64,000 bases of DNA, from NCBI RefSeq assembly GCF_029962835.1, contig NC_080588.1:67004501-67068500 (forward strand), in the 5' to 3' direction. The stretch comes from Magnolia sinica. Taxonomy: Eukaryota; Streptophyta; Magnoliopsida; Magnoliales; Magnoliaceae. Every line of letters begins with the position of its first letter. Positions within the stretch are counted from its first letter, which is position 1. Under the pieces are notes generated by a model. That model ran no database searches, was not told where the DNA came from, and was given only the letters and a program-made list of their open reading frames with translations. The position numbers and the translations under genes were made by a program. Below, piece after piece: positions 1 to 11,700 of the stretch.

Positions 1-97
1 TATCCATTCACAAGGGGCCTAACAGAGTTCACTCAGAACGCAATTGGATTTCCTATTTGCGTAGTAACCTGCGGGATAACTCCTAGGAGACCATTAC

Positions 98-106
<9 letters not shown>

Positions 107-128
<22 letters not shown>
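107..128. repeat. (TA)n microsatellite
   Basis: Pure alternating TA run next to the left arm of the MITE-like element. Confidence 0.9.
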
Positions 129-133
<5 letters not shown>

Positions 134-136
<3 letters not shown>

Positions 137-417
137 GTGTATGGAGCTACCATAATGTTTGTACGACATTTCATTTGTCCAGCAAGATTATCCTGCCATA
201 AAAATAGGATGAGCCAAAAATCAGTACGATCCAACCATTGAAATGTGATGCTCCAGGTGAATATGAAGTTTTTAGATGTTCTTCATAATTTTCTATGGTG
301 TACACCACTCAATGATTGGATCAACCTGATTTTTGGGGCATCTCATTTTCTCCGTGGAATAACCTTAATGGCCGGGCAAAATGTCGTACAAATACCATGA
401 TGGGACCCACACACCAA
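134..417. mobile_element. MITE-like element with long terminal inverted repeats
   Basis: The arm at 134-171 (starting TTGGTGTATGGAGCTACC) is the imperfect reverse complement of 378-417 (ending GGGACCCACACACCAA). Both arms contain TTTGTACGACATTT. (TA)n tracts lie just outside each arm (about 107-128 and 453-489), so the real element may include them. There is no coding capacity. The superfamily cannot be assigned because no clear target duplication is visible. Confidence 0.55.
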
Positions 418-442
418 CTAGTTGGACGTACAACTAGCTGCG

Positions 443-452
<10 letters not shown>

Positions 453-489
<37 letters not shown>
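453..489. repeat. (TA)n microsatellite
   Basis: Long TA run next to the right arm of the same element, preceded by a short GT run. Confidence 0.9.
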
Positions 490-492
<3 letters not shown>

Positions 493-1070
493 TTTTCGTG
501 TTTCAAGCCAATCGGACACATTCGCTGTTTGGATCCTCCGACCGAGTTTATTCTGGTGAGGCTCGTTTTCTATTACATATGATACGTGGCCAGCATCTTA
601 CACAGTACACACTAGCTTCTACTACTGGCAAGTGAGGCCCATGGTGAGGTAATCCAGACCATCCCACAGTGATGTACTACCCCAAAACAATGTCCCAGAT
701 TCAAAGATCCATATCTCTGAAACTTTATCAATTGAAAGTGGACAGTTGTTGTATTTCTCTTCTTAACCGTCCATCTATAGGCGACGAATCAAAAGGTTAA
801 AACCGTGCTACCGGAGTAAATTTTTGGGTATTGTCAATCCACCACTACACGAAACAGACCAAGGGTCTAGATTACAAGATAACGGGCCTCACTTATGAGA
901 AATGAAAACCCAAATTTTGGCAGGACAAAAACCATTGTCCCCGTATATATTTTAGCTTTAAAATGATCATTTTTCCCATTTAAATAGATGGTCATTATCT
1001 GCTTAACTTGATATTATTAGGAAGAAAATGCATTTTTCACATAATTCTTTTGTGGACAATTATGATGTAG

Positions 1071-1725
1071 GCTGCCATGGGCTCCATCGATTGTATACTC
1101 GATACAGTCTCCGCCGATCACCCGATCCTACCGTTGATCGATCTGCTGAAGTATCATGGAAAGCTCATTATGGTCGGCGTGCCAGATAAGGCTCGAAATA
1201 CCGGCTCTACCCATAATTTGGGGAAAGCAAACCTCGTATAATTTCACTATATACAAAAATGATCCACACAACTTACAACAATAGTGGAAATATCATTATT
1301 GGAAAACCATATTTGCAACTACTAGTGGGGCCCACTTATTACCGTTGTATGATCATATGGTAATAAGCTTTACCAATAGCTAAGTTTCACTAATGGTGTC
1401 GATCACTGGATCATTTTCTAGTATGATTTTTACCACATGTTTGGCATGTTTTCCAATACCATCGGACATGGATGAAATGATATGTACACTTACATATCTT
1501 GATTTTGATTTGGTAGGGAGAAAAACCTTCACAGGAAGTACGACTGGAGGGCTGAGAGAGACACAAGAGATGATCGATTTCGCCGCAGAGCATAATATCA
1601 CAGCTGATGTTGAGGTCATTCCAATGGACTACATTAACACGGCGATGGAGCGACTTGCTAGAGCCGATGTCCGGTATCAATTCGTCATCGACGTGGCGAA
1701 TTCCTTAAAGACTCCATCACACTAG
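1071..1725 (+). pseudogene. Cinnamyl/sinapyl alcohol dehydrogenase-like gene, 3' exons, frameshifted
   Basis: Two blocks match the C-terminal third of plant CAD/mannitol-dehydrogenase-like NADP(H) medium-chain dehydrogenases, which reduce hydroxycinnamyl aldehydes. Block 1 (1071-about 1222) follows an intron acceptor TAG and reads [18 protein letters not shown], then [16 protein letters not shown]: the end of the Rossmann domain. Directly after PDK the frame shifts. The expected Leu-Glu-x-Pro continuation (LEIPALPII) is readable in another frame, as if two bases of the preceding codon were lost; the original frame reaches TAA at about 1239. Block 2 (1517-1725) follows acceptor TAG and reads [19 protein letters not shown], then [19 protein letters not shown], ending at TAG: the usual family C-terminus. 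No GT donor sits where block 1 should end. Exons for the zinc-binding part are not in the window and could lie to the left. Family assignment is firm; pseudogene status is inferred. Confidence 0.75.
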
Positions 1726-2200
1726 TCACAAGTTTGAATTGTATCATATACAAATACTTCAGTGTGACTGTTACGAGCTTGAGCATATTACTATAGTTTG
1801 GAGATGCTGGATGGATATAAAGTTTTGAGTTAAACTTGAATTTCGAGATTTCTTAATAGGAGGTTGTCTGTTCTATGAAATTCTAGATTATGAAAGTTGC
1901 ATTATGGTCATTTAAATCCATTAAAAATTTTGTTTGACATTGTTTCAATCTCGAATGGTTTGGGAGCTTGTTTGGACTCATTCCATCTATCTTAGGATTT
2001 ATGGTATTTTCGTTAGCTCTTAAAAACTTGGTATTAGAGTACAGTTATTCAAAAGGAGTGGCCCATGGAGAAGGTAAACTGAACTACAGTAAAAGTCACG
2101 ATAAGATGAAAAAAGGTCTATCTAGAAAAGCAAACCAAGAGCCACCGTAATGTGCAAAGGGCTACCTAGACATAGGCCAAAGTGAGTGCGACCATAGAAG
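1726..2200. other. Unassigned intergenic sequence
   Basis: Follows the CAD-like stop codon. AT-rich; I see no gene, RNA or recognisable repeat. It may contain the old 3' UTR of the CAD-like gene. Confidence 0.4.
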
Positions 2201-2460
2201 GGGAGATTGAGAATGTCCAGTTGAAGATGGTAGAGATATGTTACAATCTCAATGGTTTAATGGCATAGCCTGAAGCGTTCCATCATTCAGGAGTTTGACA
2301 TATCGGTTAGGTTCTTGATATGATGTGTGGGATGTCTTGGATTCTGCTAATCTGTCGTGTAGAGAAGTCCTGTTTCAACTTGACCAAAGTTATTTTTTGT
2401 TCCACTGAAAATTGAATGGTTTCTCCGATTGCATGTTGTGAAGATTTGCACATTTTTAGT

Positions 2461-2580
2461 GCGATCGAAATGTGTAGCTGATTTGGTTTGGTCTAACCGA
2501 ATGGGTCACGCAAATTTGCAAAAATCGAAATGTGTAATCGATTTGGTTTGGTCCGACTGAACAGGTCACGCAGATTTGCA
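2461..2580 (+). repeat. 60-bp tandem duplication inside the LTR
   Basis: 2461-2520 and 2521-2580 are two copies of one 60-base unit containing ATCGAAATGTGTA, GATTTGGTTTGGTC and GGTCACGCA. They lie just upstream of the TATA-like motif of the putative LTR, where duplicated promoter elements are common. Confidence 0.85.
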
Positions 2581-2813
2581 GAAATCAGATTATATAAGTT
2601 CTAATCTTGATTGGGGCTTAGAACAAACTGGTGTTTTCTCTCTAAGGACACGGATTTGCAAGATAAGAGGGTCTCAAAACACTTATAAGGGCTTAGGAAA
2701 GAATTTTCTCAAGGGTTAGTGTTTTCGTAAGTGTGCATCATAAGGAGAAATCAAGTGATCTTATAATCAAAGACGGTAAGTGGTATAAATGGAATCGTTT
2801 GACACCATGAATT

Positions 2814-3462
2814 TGGGGGAGTTTGAGGGGATTTCAAATCCCATGGTATGTTTGGCATTACAAAGTAACGGGTTTCAAATCCCCTCAAAGAAGGAGTTTG
2901 AAATCCAAAGTGAAAGCTTGGATTACATCTAAAATCCTTCTAAGAGTTGCATGTGTAACATGTGTGTCACTAGCTTATTAATCTATTGGGCACATGGCCC
3001 ACTGATGATATCCCAAAACAATTAGATTATCAATTGCATCACTATAATTACTTTAATACATGATCTATGCCGTCCAAATATTGTCCATATAAATCAATGG
3101 TTAAAAATCATTGGTTGGTCACTCAGAGGTGATCTTGTGCTTGTGGCCCATCCGAGACTTGGAATTTCATTATTTTGGGGAAAAGTATATATTTCAACGG
3201 GCTTATTAAGCATTACATACTTACATTAATTAGATATATTAAAGTTGATTTAGTAATTAAATTCAAACCATATAAATATTCTATGCATAGCTACTTTTGG
3301 ATTAGAGGGGATTTTGAATCCAAATTCAAGGTGTCTAACACAGTACAAAGATTTCAAATCTACAGGGTCTCAAATCCAAGGGGTTCTGAATCCAAGGAGT
3401 TCCAAATCCATGTTCTCAAACTAATCTTCTATCACTTTGAAATCTACAGGGTCTCACTAGCT
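2814..3462. mobile_element. MITE-like insert rich in GATTTCAAATCC motifs
   Basis: The left end (GGGGGAGTTTGAGGGGATTT) and the right end (GGAGTTCCAAATCCATG, then CTCAAACTAA) are imperfect inverted copies. The repeated motif TTTGAAATCC/GGATTTCAAA occurs in both orientations across the segment. It sits inside the putative copia solo LTR. Superfamily unknown. Confidence 0.4.
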
Positions 3463-3950
3463 TAAGGTTTTTTATTATAGTTTGCTTCTATCACTTTGTG
3501 CTGTGTTTTTTTCCCATGAGAATGTTTCATATAAAATTTCTTGTGTTTTGTGATTGCTTGCTTTATTATTTGTTATTATGTTTTATTTGATTATCATATT
3601 TTCATTGAGTGTGCTTCCACAAAGTACACAGATTAACGGTGATTTTAGATCCCAATTTCTAATACCTAAGATTGATTTAATGTGTTTGGGCCGCTGATCT
3701 GTTCCGAACGCAAGAAAACGTGATGGCACAGCTCGGGACTTACCCAGATAGAATCTTTAAATGGCGCTCGAATGCAAATATGCCAAAATAGATAATTATA
3801 TACAGTATCCAAAGGTAAGATGAAAGTAGATGGTGTGAATGTTATTTGACAAAACTCGGCTCAAGTCAGTGAATTGCGTTTAGTTGGCTGAGTTACTCCA
3901 TCTAACAAATCACTAGTTCCTCATGGACAGATCACTGCATCTCCATAACT

Positions 3951-4567
3951 AGAGCTGTACGCGTGTCAAGTTAGCTCGGTCAGCTAGCTCGACTCGGCTT
4001 GAAAAAGCTTGACACGCCTCAGTTCAAAATTGGATTCAGACCGAGTCAAGCTGGTTTTTGGAGCTTGAACAAATTTCGAGCCGAGTTCGAGCTTGCCCGA
4101 GCTCGACTCGACCTGGATTAAACCTCAACTTAAATCCACTCGGACCGAACCTCAACTCAAATCAACTCGGATCGAATCAAGCTCGACTCGACCTGGATTA
4201 AACCTCAACTCAAATCAACTCGGACTGAACCTCAACTCAAATCACCTCGGACCAAACCTCAACTCAGATCGACTTGGATCGAAACAGCTCGGTGACTTGG
4301 TTATTTTGATATTGATGTTGCTCGCCGAGTGTTTGATGAAATGACTCAACAATATATGGAATCAGTTGGCAGCAAGGTAGGAATGAATGGTGTTTGATGA
4401 AATTCCTGTAAAAGGTTGTTATCGTTTCTCATTCTATGAGAAATTGAAGATGCATTATAAACATTTGAGAAAATGTCACACAGGCTCGAACTCAGCTTGA
4501 ACTGGCCCAAGCTGCAAGCTGAGCCGAGTTGTGCCAAGCTCGACTCGCTTAGACGCGTTTACAGCTA
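3951..4567. mobile_element. hAT-like MITE, GAGTCGAGCTCG family, copy 1
   Basis: Imperfect terminal inverted repeats: left AGCTGTACGCGTGTCAAG, right reverse complement AGCTGTAAACGCGTCTAAG. Internal sequence is dominated by CTCGACTCGA/CTCAACTC repeats and carries GTTTGATGAAATGACTCAAC, which recurs in inverted orientation in the element at 47687-48284. Flanking 8-mers match only partly (CCATAACT/CCACAAGC), so the hAT assignment rests on the second copy. Confidence 0.6.
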
Positions 4568-5303
4568 CCACAAGCTATACACATGTCGTTCCTCATCATA
4601 ACAGTCTAGGAGAGATGTAGATTAGAGAATTATGATTCTCATGCATATGTTTCTACAAATAGACCAGGATTCGTTGATCCAGCCGCTGGAGATGGTCCGT
4701 GCCACAAAACTGCCCCAGATCCGACAGTCTTTAGGTGCTTCCTTTTCTAGTAACAGTCCTTTTTCAAGTTGATGAAGGGTTAGAATTACTCAATCCGCGA
4801 AACATGGGCATGAACCATGAAACAACAGCCCATCGGCTCCACTTGTACTTCAGCTCAAACTGATGATCTGAGGTTATTCCTTGGGCCCCATGGGTGGGCC
4901 TGTCCACGCTTTTATGTTAAATAAAAACTCAGGAAAACCTTGAATCTCTGGCAGTCTGACTTTCAACAAATTGTAGGTGTGTCATGCATGAAACTCAATT
5001 TAAGCCATCCAAATTGTTAGCCCACATTTTGATGAATGGTAGACCAAAAATCAGTGGTTTGATCATCCGACTAGCCAATTGCCGGATATTTTCGAAGACC
5101 CAAATGTTCACCAAGCACAACCATGGATTGCACTACCGTTCTGATTTTGTTACTGCGACCCCATAACAGTGGCTCCTGCGGTTGGCTGTCAGGTGGGCTC
5201 GAGTATTGCACATTCCAGTCAGGTCATTGACTCCACCCTAACCACAACACAACCGTTGCGAAGATCCAATGGACCTGAACCTAACGCAATCAAAGTTAAA
5301 ATC
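4568..5303. other. Unassigned intergenic sequence
   Basis: No gene seen. Phrases such as GGGCCCCATGGGTGGGCC and paired ATGAATGG-type motifs resemble decayed foldback elements found elsewhere in the window, but boundaries cannot be drawn. Confidence 0.35.
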
Positions 5304-5317
5304 AGGTTGAGCCCTGC

Positions 5318-5414
5318 TTGAGGTCTTGGTATCGATCCCTAGTGGGGGTGGCTAACTTGGAGTGTGTGTACTGACATGGGTGTGTACTAACAAGCTAACC
5401 CAAAAAAAAAAAAA
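5318..5414 (+). mobile_element. 5'-truncated tRNA-derived SINE with 14-bp target duplication
   Basis: A perfect direct repeat AGGTTGAGCCCTGC flanks the element (5304-5317 and 5415-5428). The element starts close to a pol III B-box-like GGTATCGATCCCT, continues through a GTGTGTGTACTGACATGGGT tail region and ends in an A14 run. Perfect target duplication plus poly(A) identify non-LTR retrotransposition; the A box is missing, so it is truncated. Confidence 0.85.
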
Positions 5415-5428
5415 AGGTTGAGCCCTGC

Positions 5429-5785
5429 CCAAGTTGCAGTGTGATTTCTCACCATTTCTGTGGTGAATCCCAGCTCACATTTCCGCAAAGATGGCACATA
5501 AAGAAGCCAACCCTTCAATTTTGCTAGTCTATTGATCAAAGCTGGACTCAAAACGCAAGACATAACACCCACATCAATGTAGAATTTGAAAGCAAAACAA
5601 TTGCAATGGACTGACAGCACCACTGCATACCTCTGTAGAGAAAATTACTACAAAAGCCCCCATTGGAATGCAGGCTTCAGTACCTTGACGCGAGCAGAGA
5701 AAAATAAATTGGTTTTCTGTTGAATGTAATCTGCAAGGAAATCTCAGTTCAGATGCTCGTTAGGGTGGGAGAGCATAACCACAGC
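5429..5785 (-). other. FLXL2 3' UTR and downstream flank
   Basis: Immediately downstream of the FLXL2 stop on the minus strand. It should include the 3' UTR. I see no clear AATAAA signal and no other gene. Confidence 0.4.
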
Positions 5786-8700
5786 TCATGCTCCTCTGCG
5801 GCCGGTGTTTCCACCTCTGGGTGGGGCCTCGTACCCTCCTCCAGCGCGAGTAGGCGTCTGTGACGATCCGTAGGGGGCAGCATTCCCTGGTGTAGTCGAC
5901 GCTTGAGGCCCACCAGCACCTCTAGCAGCAGCATCATAGCCAGGACCACCTCTGGCCGCTGCATCATAGCCAGCACCACCCCTGGCTGCATCGTAGCCTG
6001 CACCACCCCTGGCTGCATCGTAGCCCACACTGCCACCCCTGGCTGCATCATAACCCTGTCCACCTCTTGCTGCATCATAGCCCTGCCCACCTCTGGATGC
6101 ATCGTAGCCCTGTCCACCTCTGGTTGCATCATAGCCCTGTCCACCTCTGGCTGTGTCATAGCCTTGTCCACCTCTTCCTCCATCATAGCCAGCACCGCCC
6201 CTAGCTGCATCATAGCCTGAGGCACCCCTAGCTGCATCATAACCCGAGCCGCCCCTAGCTGCATCATAGCCTGTGCCACCCCTAGCTGCGTCATAACCTT
6301 GCCCTCTGGGTGCATCGTAGCCGGCCCGTGCAGGAGCTGCTGCAGGAGGGGCTCCAACATGAGCAGAAGCAGCAGCAGCAGCAGCAGCACCTTGAGGTGG
6401 CCCACGACCCTTCACAAGATAACAGAGGAGACATTAGTCCAATTCCTCGGCATTGTAGCACATATGAGAAATACCAACACAATTCATATGACAATAGATT
6501 GAATAGATGATTCACAGCTCATGCAAGAGATTTGACTGTTTCTCAGGTGGATCCCACCACAAACACATCCTATCACAAAAGGAAGGTGGTCCACTTATTG
6601 GGTGTGTAACACGAGTTCGATGAATGCAGACCATTGGTCTTTTCTGCCCATGCATTTTTTCCCCACTCATGCGTGATCCACTTGATGAGAGCACCAGCCT
6701 AATTTTCGGCCATGGCATGTTCAGTATACACATCATATTGACTAATAGCCGGATTTGCCTATCCTATCCTCCTGTGAATCATCTCACCATTTCGCAAGAA
6801 GGGTCTGTTTGGATGCACCCTCAAAGGGGGTTTGAGGGCCTCAAACGCTGTTTGAGCCAAACTGCAGTTGACGTTGTGTGATTGGATGCACTTCCACAAA
6901 CCCCCGTCTGATCTCTTACTTGTCGAAACAGGCACGAAAAAGCCCACTCGTCGAAGTCGAACAACAAAGCATGCAGGAAACGGCCTTTTGTGGAATCTCC
7001 CTTTTGTAGTAGTTGTGTCCAAACAGACCCTAAAGATAGTAGAAAGACTCTGGCTAGAACTAAAACCTCACCCATTGGAGGGACCATATGATCATTGACC
7101 CAAGGATGCTAAAGGACTTAATATCCTTGGTCATCATTGCAGAAACTATATGATACTTGGCCCAAGGATACAGGCAGTGTCCCTGGGTTCCCAGTTTGTG
7201 CAAGTAGGGTCATGGCTCACTGATTGAGATTGTTGATCCAGTGGACCAGTCCATCGATGGCCCATACCCCAAATATTTCCCAAAGGAACCCGACCCTTTG
7301 ATCAGCCTGCCAATTGGTCATCAAGGAATACAGGAACTACTGACTAAAGGAGGCAAAATCATGGCCCCACATGTACAACCTATGAAACAGTATACATTTC
7401 CACAGGTTGGGGGAAAAGGATCATATAATTATTCCTCTAGTCACTGAGCAAACCCAATTGAGTCCCACAACTCCACCAAATATATTATGCTTACTGAACT
7501 TGGATTTCGTGTCCCACGTATGTGACTCAATCAAGCAGTCATCATCTCCTATCAAGCAGTAATACCATTGAAAAGGCTTTTGAGGAACACCAACTACTCC
7601 TTTAAGGGGGATTAAGACTGCTGAACTGAAAATTTGTAAATTAGTATGATCAGAGATGGACATTTCCATAGCCACATGCTGATAGAACCTGAAGCTTCTA
7701 GCTTCTCAATATATAGTCCAACAGTCACAGAATAACCAACAGAGCTGGACTTCAGAATTGCAGAGGATCAGTCATTAAGCCATGGACCACACACAGTAGC
7801 AGTGGTCCACCATGGGACAACACATACCATGGAGTTCAAAGTTTCTTGAGAAGATTTGTTTGAGTCAAAGATGCTGCAGGCAAAAGCTCAAACCTAAGAG
7901 AACTGGGGATGTTTCATGATTCTGACTGAAACTCAGGTGCCTATCAGGATCTGTGCCAAGCCAAAATGAAGATAACCAGCTGGTGATCATGAAAATAGTT
8001 TCCGAAGCATTTTGGCACTGGTCTCATGCCAATCACCATCCAGAAGAAGACATTTATACATAAGCATTTTGGCACTGGTCCCATCCAAATAGGCAGAAGA
8101 AATTCAGAGATCAGGCAGTAGGATTGACCAAATGTAATTTCAACTCATCAGAAAGGGAAATTATGGAGTAGCTGATTAGAAGCCCTTTTTGGTTAATGTT
8201 AAAAGGTTTGGTGGAATATAACAACTGAAACGACGTAGTTGACACCATCTTCGAAAAGGAATTAGCCATCCTTCACCAAAAGGTACTTCGGGGAATAGTT
8301 GACACTCTAGGAAAGGTACAACTGTTGTTTCCTAATTAATTAAGGAAACCTAGTCAAAATAATGGGTGGGTCATGTAATTAGAACTAAAGTGTTTTCCAA
8401 CAGGTTCTCTTATTAGGACTGTTTTAGTTTAGGTAGGGGCTGTTACAACAGGAACAACCGCCGACTGCTGATCATTATAGAGAAGAAAATAATGAATGTG
8501 GAGTTCTAAGGTTTAAACCATGATAACCTAACACCTGACTTGAAGTCGGTCAAGTCAAGTCAAGTCAAACTTTTGATCCAATTCTTGAATATCCTTTTCC
8601 TTTTTTTTCCTACTTTTTTCTGGATGATTGGAAATTTTACTAAAGAGGAGAAACAAATATACAAAGCAGAGCTATGGTTGCAAATTTACACAGGGAACCC

Positions 8701-11700
8701 ACAAATAGCAGCCTAAGAAACAGATTTCAAAAACTGACGGAAGGGCTAAAACAGATCATATTCAGTTATCCTCCATCTGAGATCCGAAATGACCCACGCT
8801 AGCCCCCTCTATGGCCAGACCATCTGCCCTTATTTTTTGTAGATCAGCGCACATGAACAAGAGCGACATTTATCCTGGAGGCAATTTCCTGTGCTTCATC
8901 AAACAAATTGGCCAACCTCCAAGGAACACTTCCCTCTTCTGCCCAAGCTATTGCATTTTTGGAGTCACGCTCAGCAATTAGCGGTGATAGGCATTGCTTC
9001 TCTGCAATTCTTAGGCCGTGGAGAAGGGCCACAGCTTCAGCAAATGATAAGCCCCAAATAACTGTCACCCGGGTCTAAGTCTTGAATATCAGTTTCTTTT
9101 TCTTTTTTTCTTTTTTTTTGAAAGGCAACAAATTTCTTAAGCCACCCGCACAAGGCAAGAAAAGAATACACCCGAAAAACACAAACAACCACCACGAAGG
9201 ATAAAGAGGGAAGAAAACCGAAACAGCCTACACAAAAGAACCCCAATCCGAAAATGAGACCTTTGATTCTCAAAATAACATAATCAACCCCAGCATGCTC
9301 ATTTTGAAAGCAACGGTCATTTCGAGCACCCCAAAAAACACCCATAATTATCAGCCTCCATCGAGCTTTCCCCACCCCTCCCTCATGCCAAGCCCACAAC
9401 AAGTCTTCCACCGACTTTGGCATCACCCAATGGGTATGAGAAAGTGAGAAAGTCGCACCTATTACCATGCCTCATGGTAGACTCTCTAGAGTTTCAACAT
9501 GAGGTCACAGATTCGAGCATCCCTTGTGGTGCAAGTGCGCGAGAGTGTGTGGGGTGGGTGTGTGTGAGTGTGTGTAAAAAAAATGAATGAACAAAGTGGT
9601 CAATCGAATCCTCATTACCCATAAACATCAAGCAAACCTTAGGAAGAATCAGGGATATCTAAAGGTTATCAACAGTTAGCGCCCTCTTCTGACCCACCAA
9701 GCAAGTAAAATTTGCATTGGCAAATATTGTATGATAACATATTCTAAAATATTGTGTTCGCAATTCTTGACAAGTCTCGGGAGATGAGTGAGTCTTGAAC
9801 AAATCAAGGATCTGATCAATCGAGTTCCTTCTGAGTTTTTGAATTGGATTTAAACCCTAAGGCTAAACCCATATTTCAACACAAACATTATTCCTGACCA
9901 TCTCGCAATCTCTTGATATGCTAAATCAAAAGATAATTGGGTTTCTGGCTTTGAGATCTCAACCAACCTGTTTCTAGTCAAGGAGACAGGTCGAGCATAT
10001 AATATTATTTTTTCAAAAGACAAATTAAGAAAAAAAAACAGTGTGCACCACAAATGTGATCAGTGTTGAAACTTTCAGGTGTTTAACATAAATTATTTCT
10101 AAAATGAGTATGAATCATATGGATCAGAAACATGAATCACCAGAATGTTGTTTAAACATAACATCTTAATGAAAACCACGGTGAAGTGGTTTTGTTATCT
10201 AGAACTCAAGCCATTGTCAATAGAAGAAGAAGAAGAAGAAGAAGAAGAAGAAAGAAGTTATCTAGATCTAGAGCTTTTACTTTTAAGGTTTTTTTTTTTT
10301 TCCCTTCAAGGAATCTGACGACCAAATCTAGAACATAAAAATGACAATTTGCAGTTCCATGATGACTTCAGTAATATTATGTACCCGGTGTCATTTTAAG
10401 AGAAAAGGTTACAAGGTAAGAGCATCCAAGATTCTCTCCCTTTTCTTTCTAGGCAGGTTACATTTTCTGTTTCCTCATGTTAGAGGTGCTTTAAAACAAA
10501 GAAAGGTTGCAATTGTTGAATTCAATAAAATATTTATAATTCAGAGAAACACAAATGAAGAATGGCATTGTACCTGGGAAACTCCATAGCCATCTTCATA
10601 AGCATTTTGTCCTACAGGATGATGCCCAGAAGTATCACTTTCCTTGTACCCAGTAACACCACCATATGGCCCACCTGCATCAAAATTGCTTACATGACCC
10701 ATCTATATAATCCAAAAACTAGTGTCAAAATAAATAATATATAAAAATAACAACTAATCATTGTTAAGACTTAAGACTACTCAACATGTAGGACTAGTAT
10801 CTGGTTTTTGATACTTCCCTCTTCATGAATTAGTGAATGATTTTTTTTTTTTCTGAAGGGTCACTATTAGTGAATGATGTTCTAAGCTCTAGCGGACCTT
10901 GGAATGCCACCTTAATTCAATGTCTTCCACCTGTTGTGGTTCAAGAGTTGTAAGGCAGCAAGGGTCTGGATTGAGGACACCAAACATTGAAGACAAACTA
11001 ATGCGGATCATATTCTCTAACAGTAATTTCACTGTTAAATCTGCTTGGAACCAAATTAGAGGTAGAAGGAGTTGAATTCATTTGAGTGGATTTGGAACAA
11101 AGAGCTACCAATCAAAGCATCTTTATTTCTTATGGAAAGCTTTATTGGGGAAATTCCCGTCGATTTGGCTATTCAAGGTTGATTATCTGTGCTTCTGTGT
11201 GTAGTTGTTGTTTAATTCCATGAGAAGAAAGTTTTAATTGTCTTTCAAGTAAGAACATGTTCGCCAAGGTCTGGTTCTTTTTCAGTCACATGATGGATAT
11301 TCCTTTCATGATTCACAGTCGCTCATTTTGGTTTGATCATGCTTCTGCTAGGAACAGTTCTTCTGGGTCATTGGCATCCTTCCTCCTGTCACTGTTTGGG
11401 AGATTTGGAAAGAGAGGAATTACAGAAGATATGAAGGTAAATTCAGCAGATCAAATGTGGTGATCAAAGAGGTTTATTTGTTCAGATTTCCAATTTGGGT
11501 AGAGGAAAGGGCTTTCACTGAAGAGTGTCATTAAGTGAATTATCTTGAAATCTTTGTATTGGTTTAAAAGCATTCTAGGCCAACAAAATTATTCTCAACA
11601 GATGGGTTAAACCTCCCACCAATTATCTCTGGTAATGTTGGTGGGGGATGTATTGTATGCAATGAAATGGTGACTGTATTTGGCCTTCTCTAATTCCTCC

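Larger units (their letters stand above)
1..1070. other. Intron or flank left of the CAD-like exons
   Basis: No protein-coding similarity is visible here. The stretch ends in a 3' splice-site-like TAG immediately before the first CAD-like exon, so it is probably the intron preceding that exon. It contains a small inverted-repeat element (134-417) with TA microsatellites on both sides, and otherwise AT-rich unique-looking sequence. Confidence 0.5.
2202..3632 (+). mobile_element. Probable solo LTR of a Ty1/copia element, interrupted
   Basis: The left end, after GGGGAGAT, resembles a copia polypurine tract/LTR junction. A TATA-like GATTATATAAG lies at about 2589-2599. The right part (3480-3632), with TTGTGCTGTG then TGTGATTGCTTGCTTT and ending near CCACAAAGTACACA, resembles the 3' part of the copia LTRs at 23539 and 26941. 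It is split by a MITE-like insert (about 2814-3462). There is no internal region or primer site on either side. Ends are approximate and no target duplication was found. Confidence 0.4.

Noticed and set aside
5749-6405. Alternative open frames (218 aa minus, 105 aa plus) across the FLXL2 last exon
   Set aside because: They are shadows of the 27-bp repeat read in other frames; only the frame giving GYDAARGG joins the upstream exon in phase and fits the family.
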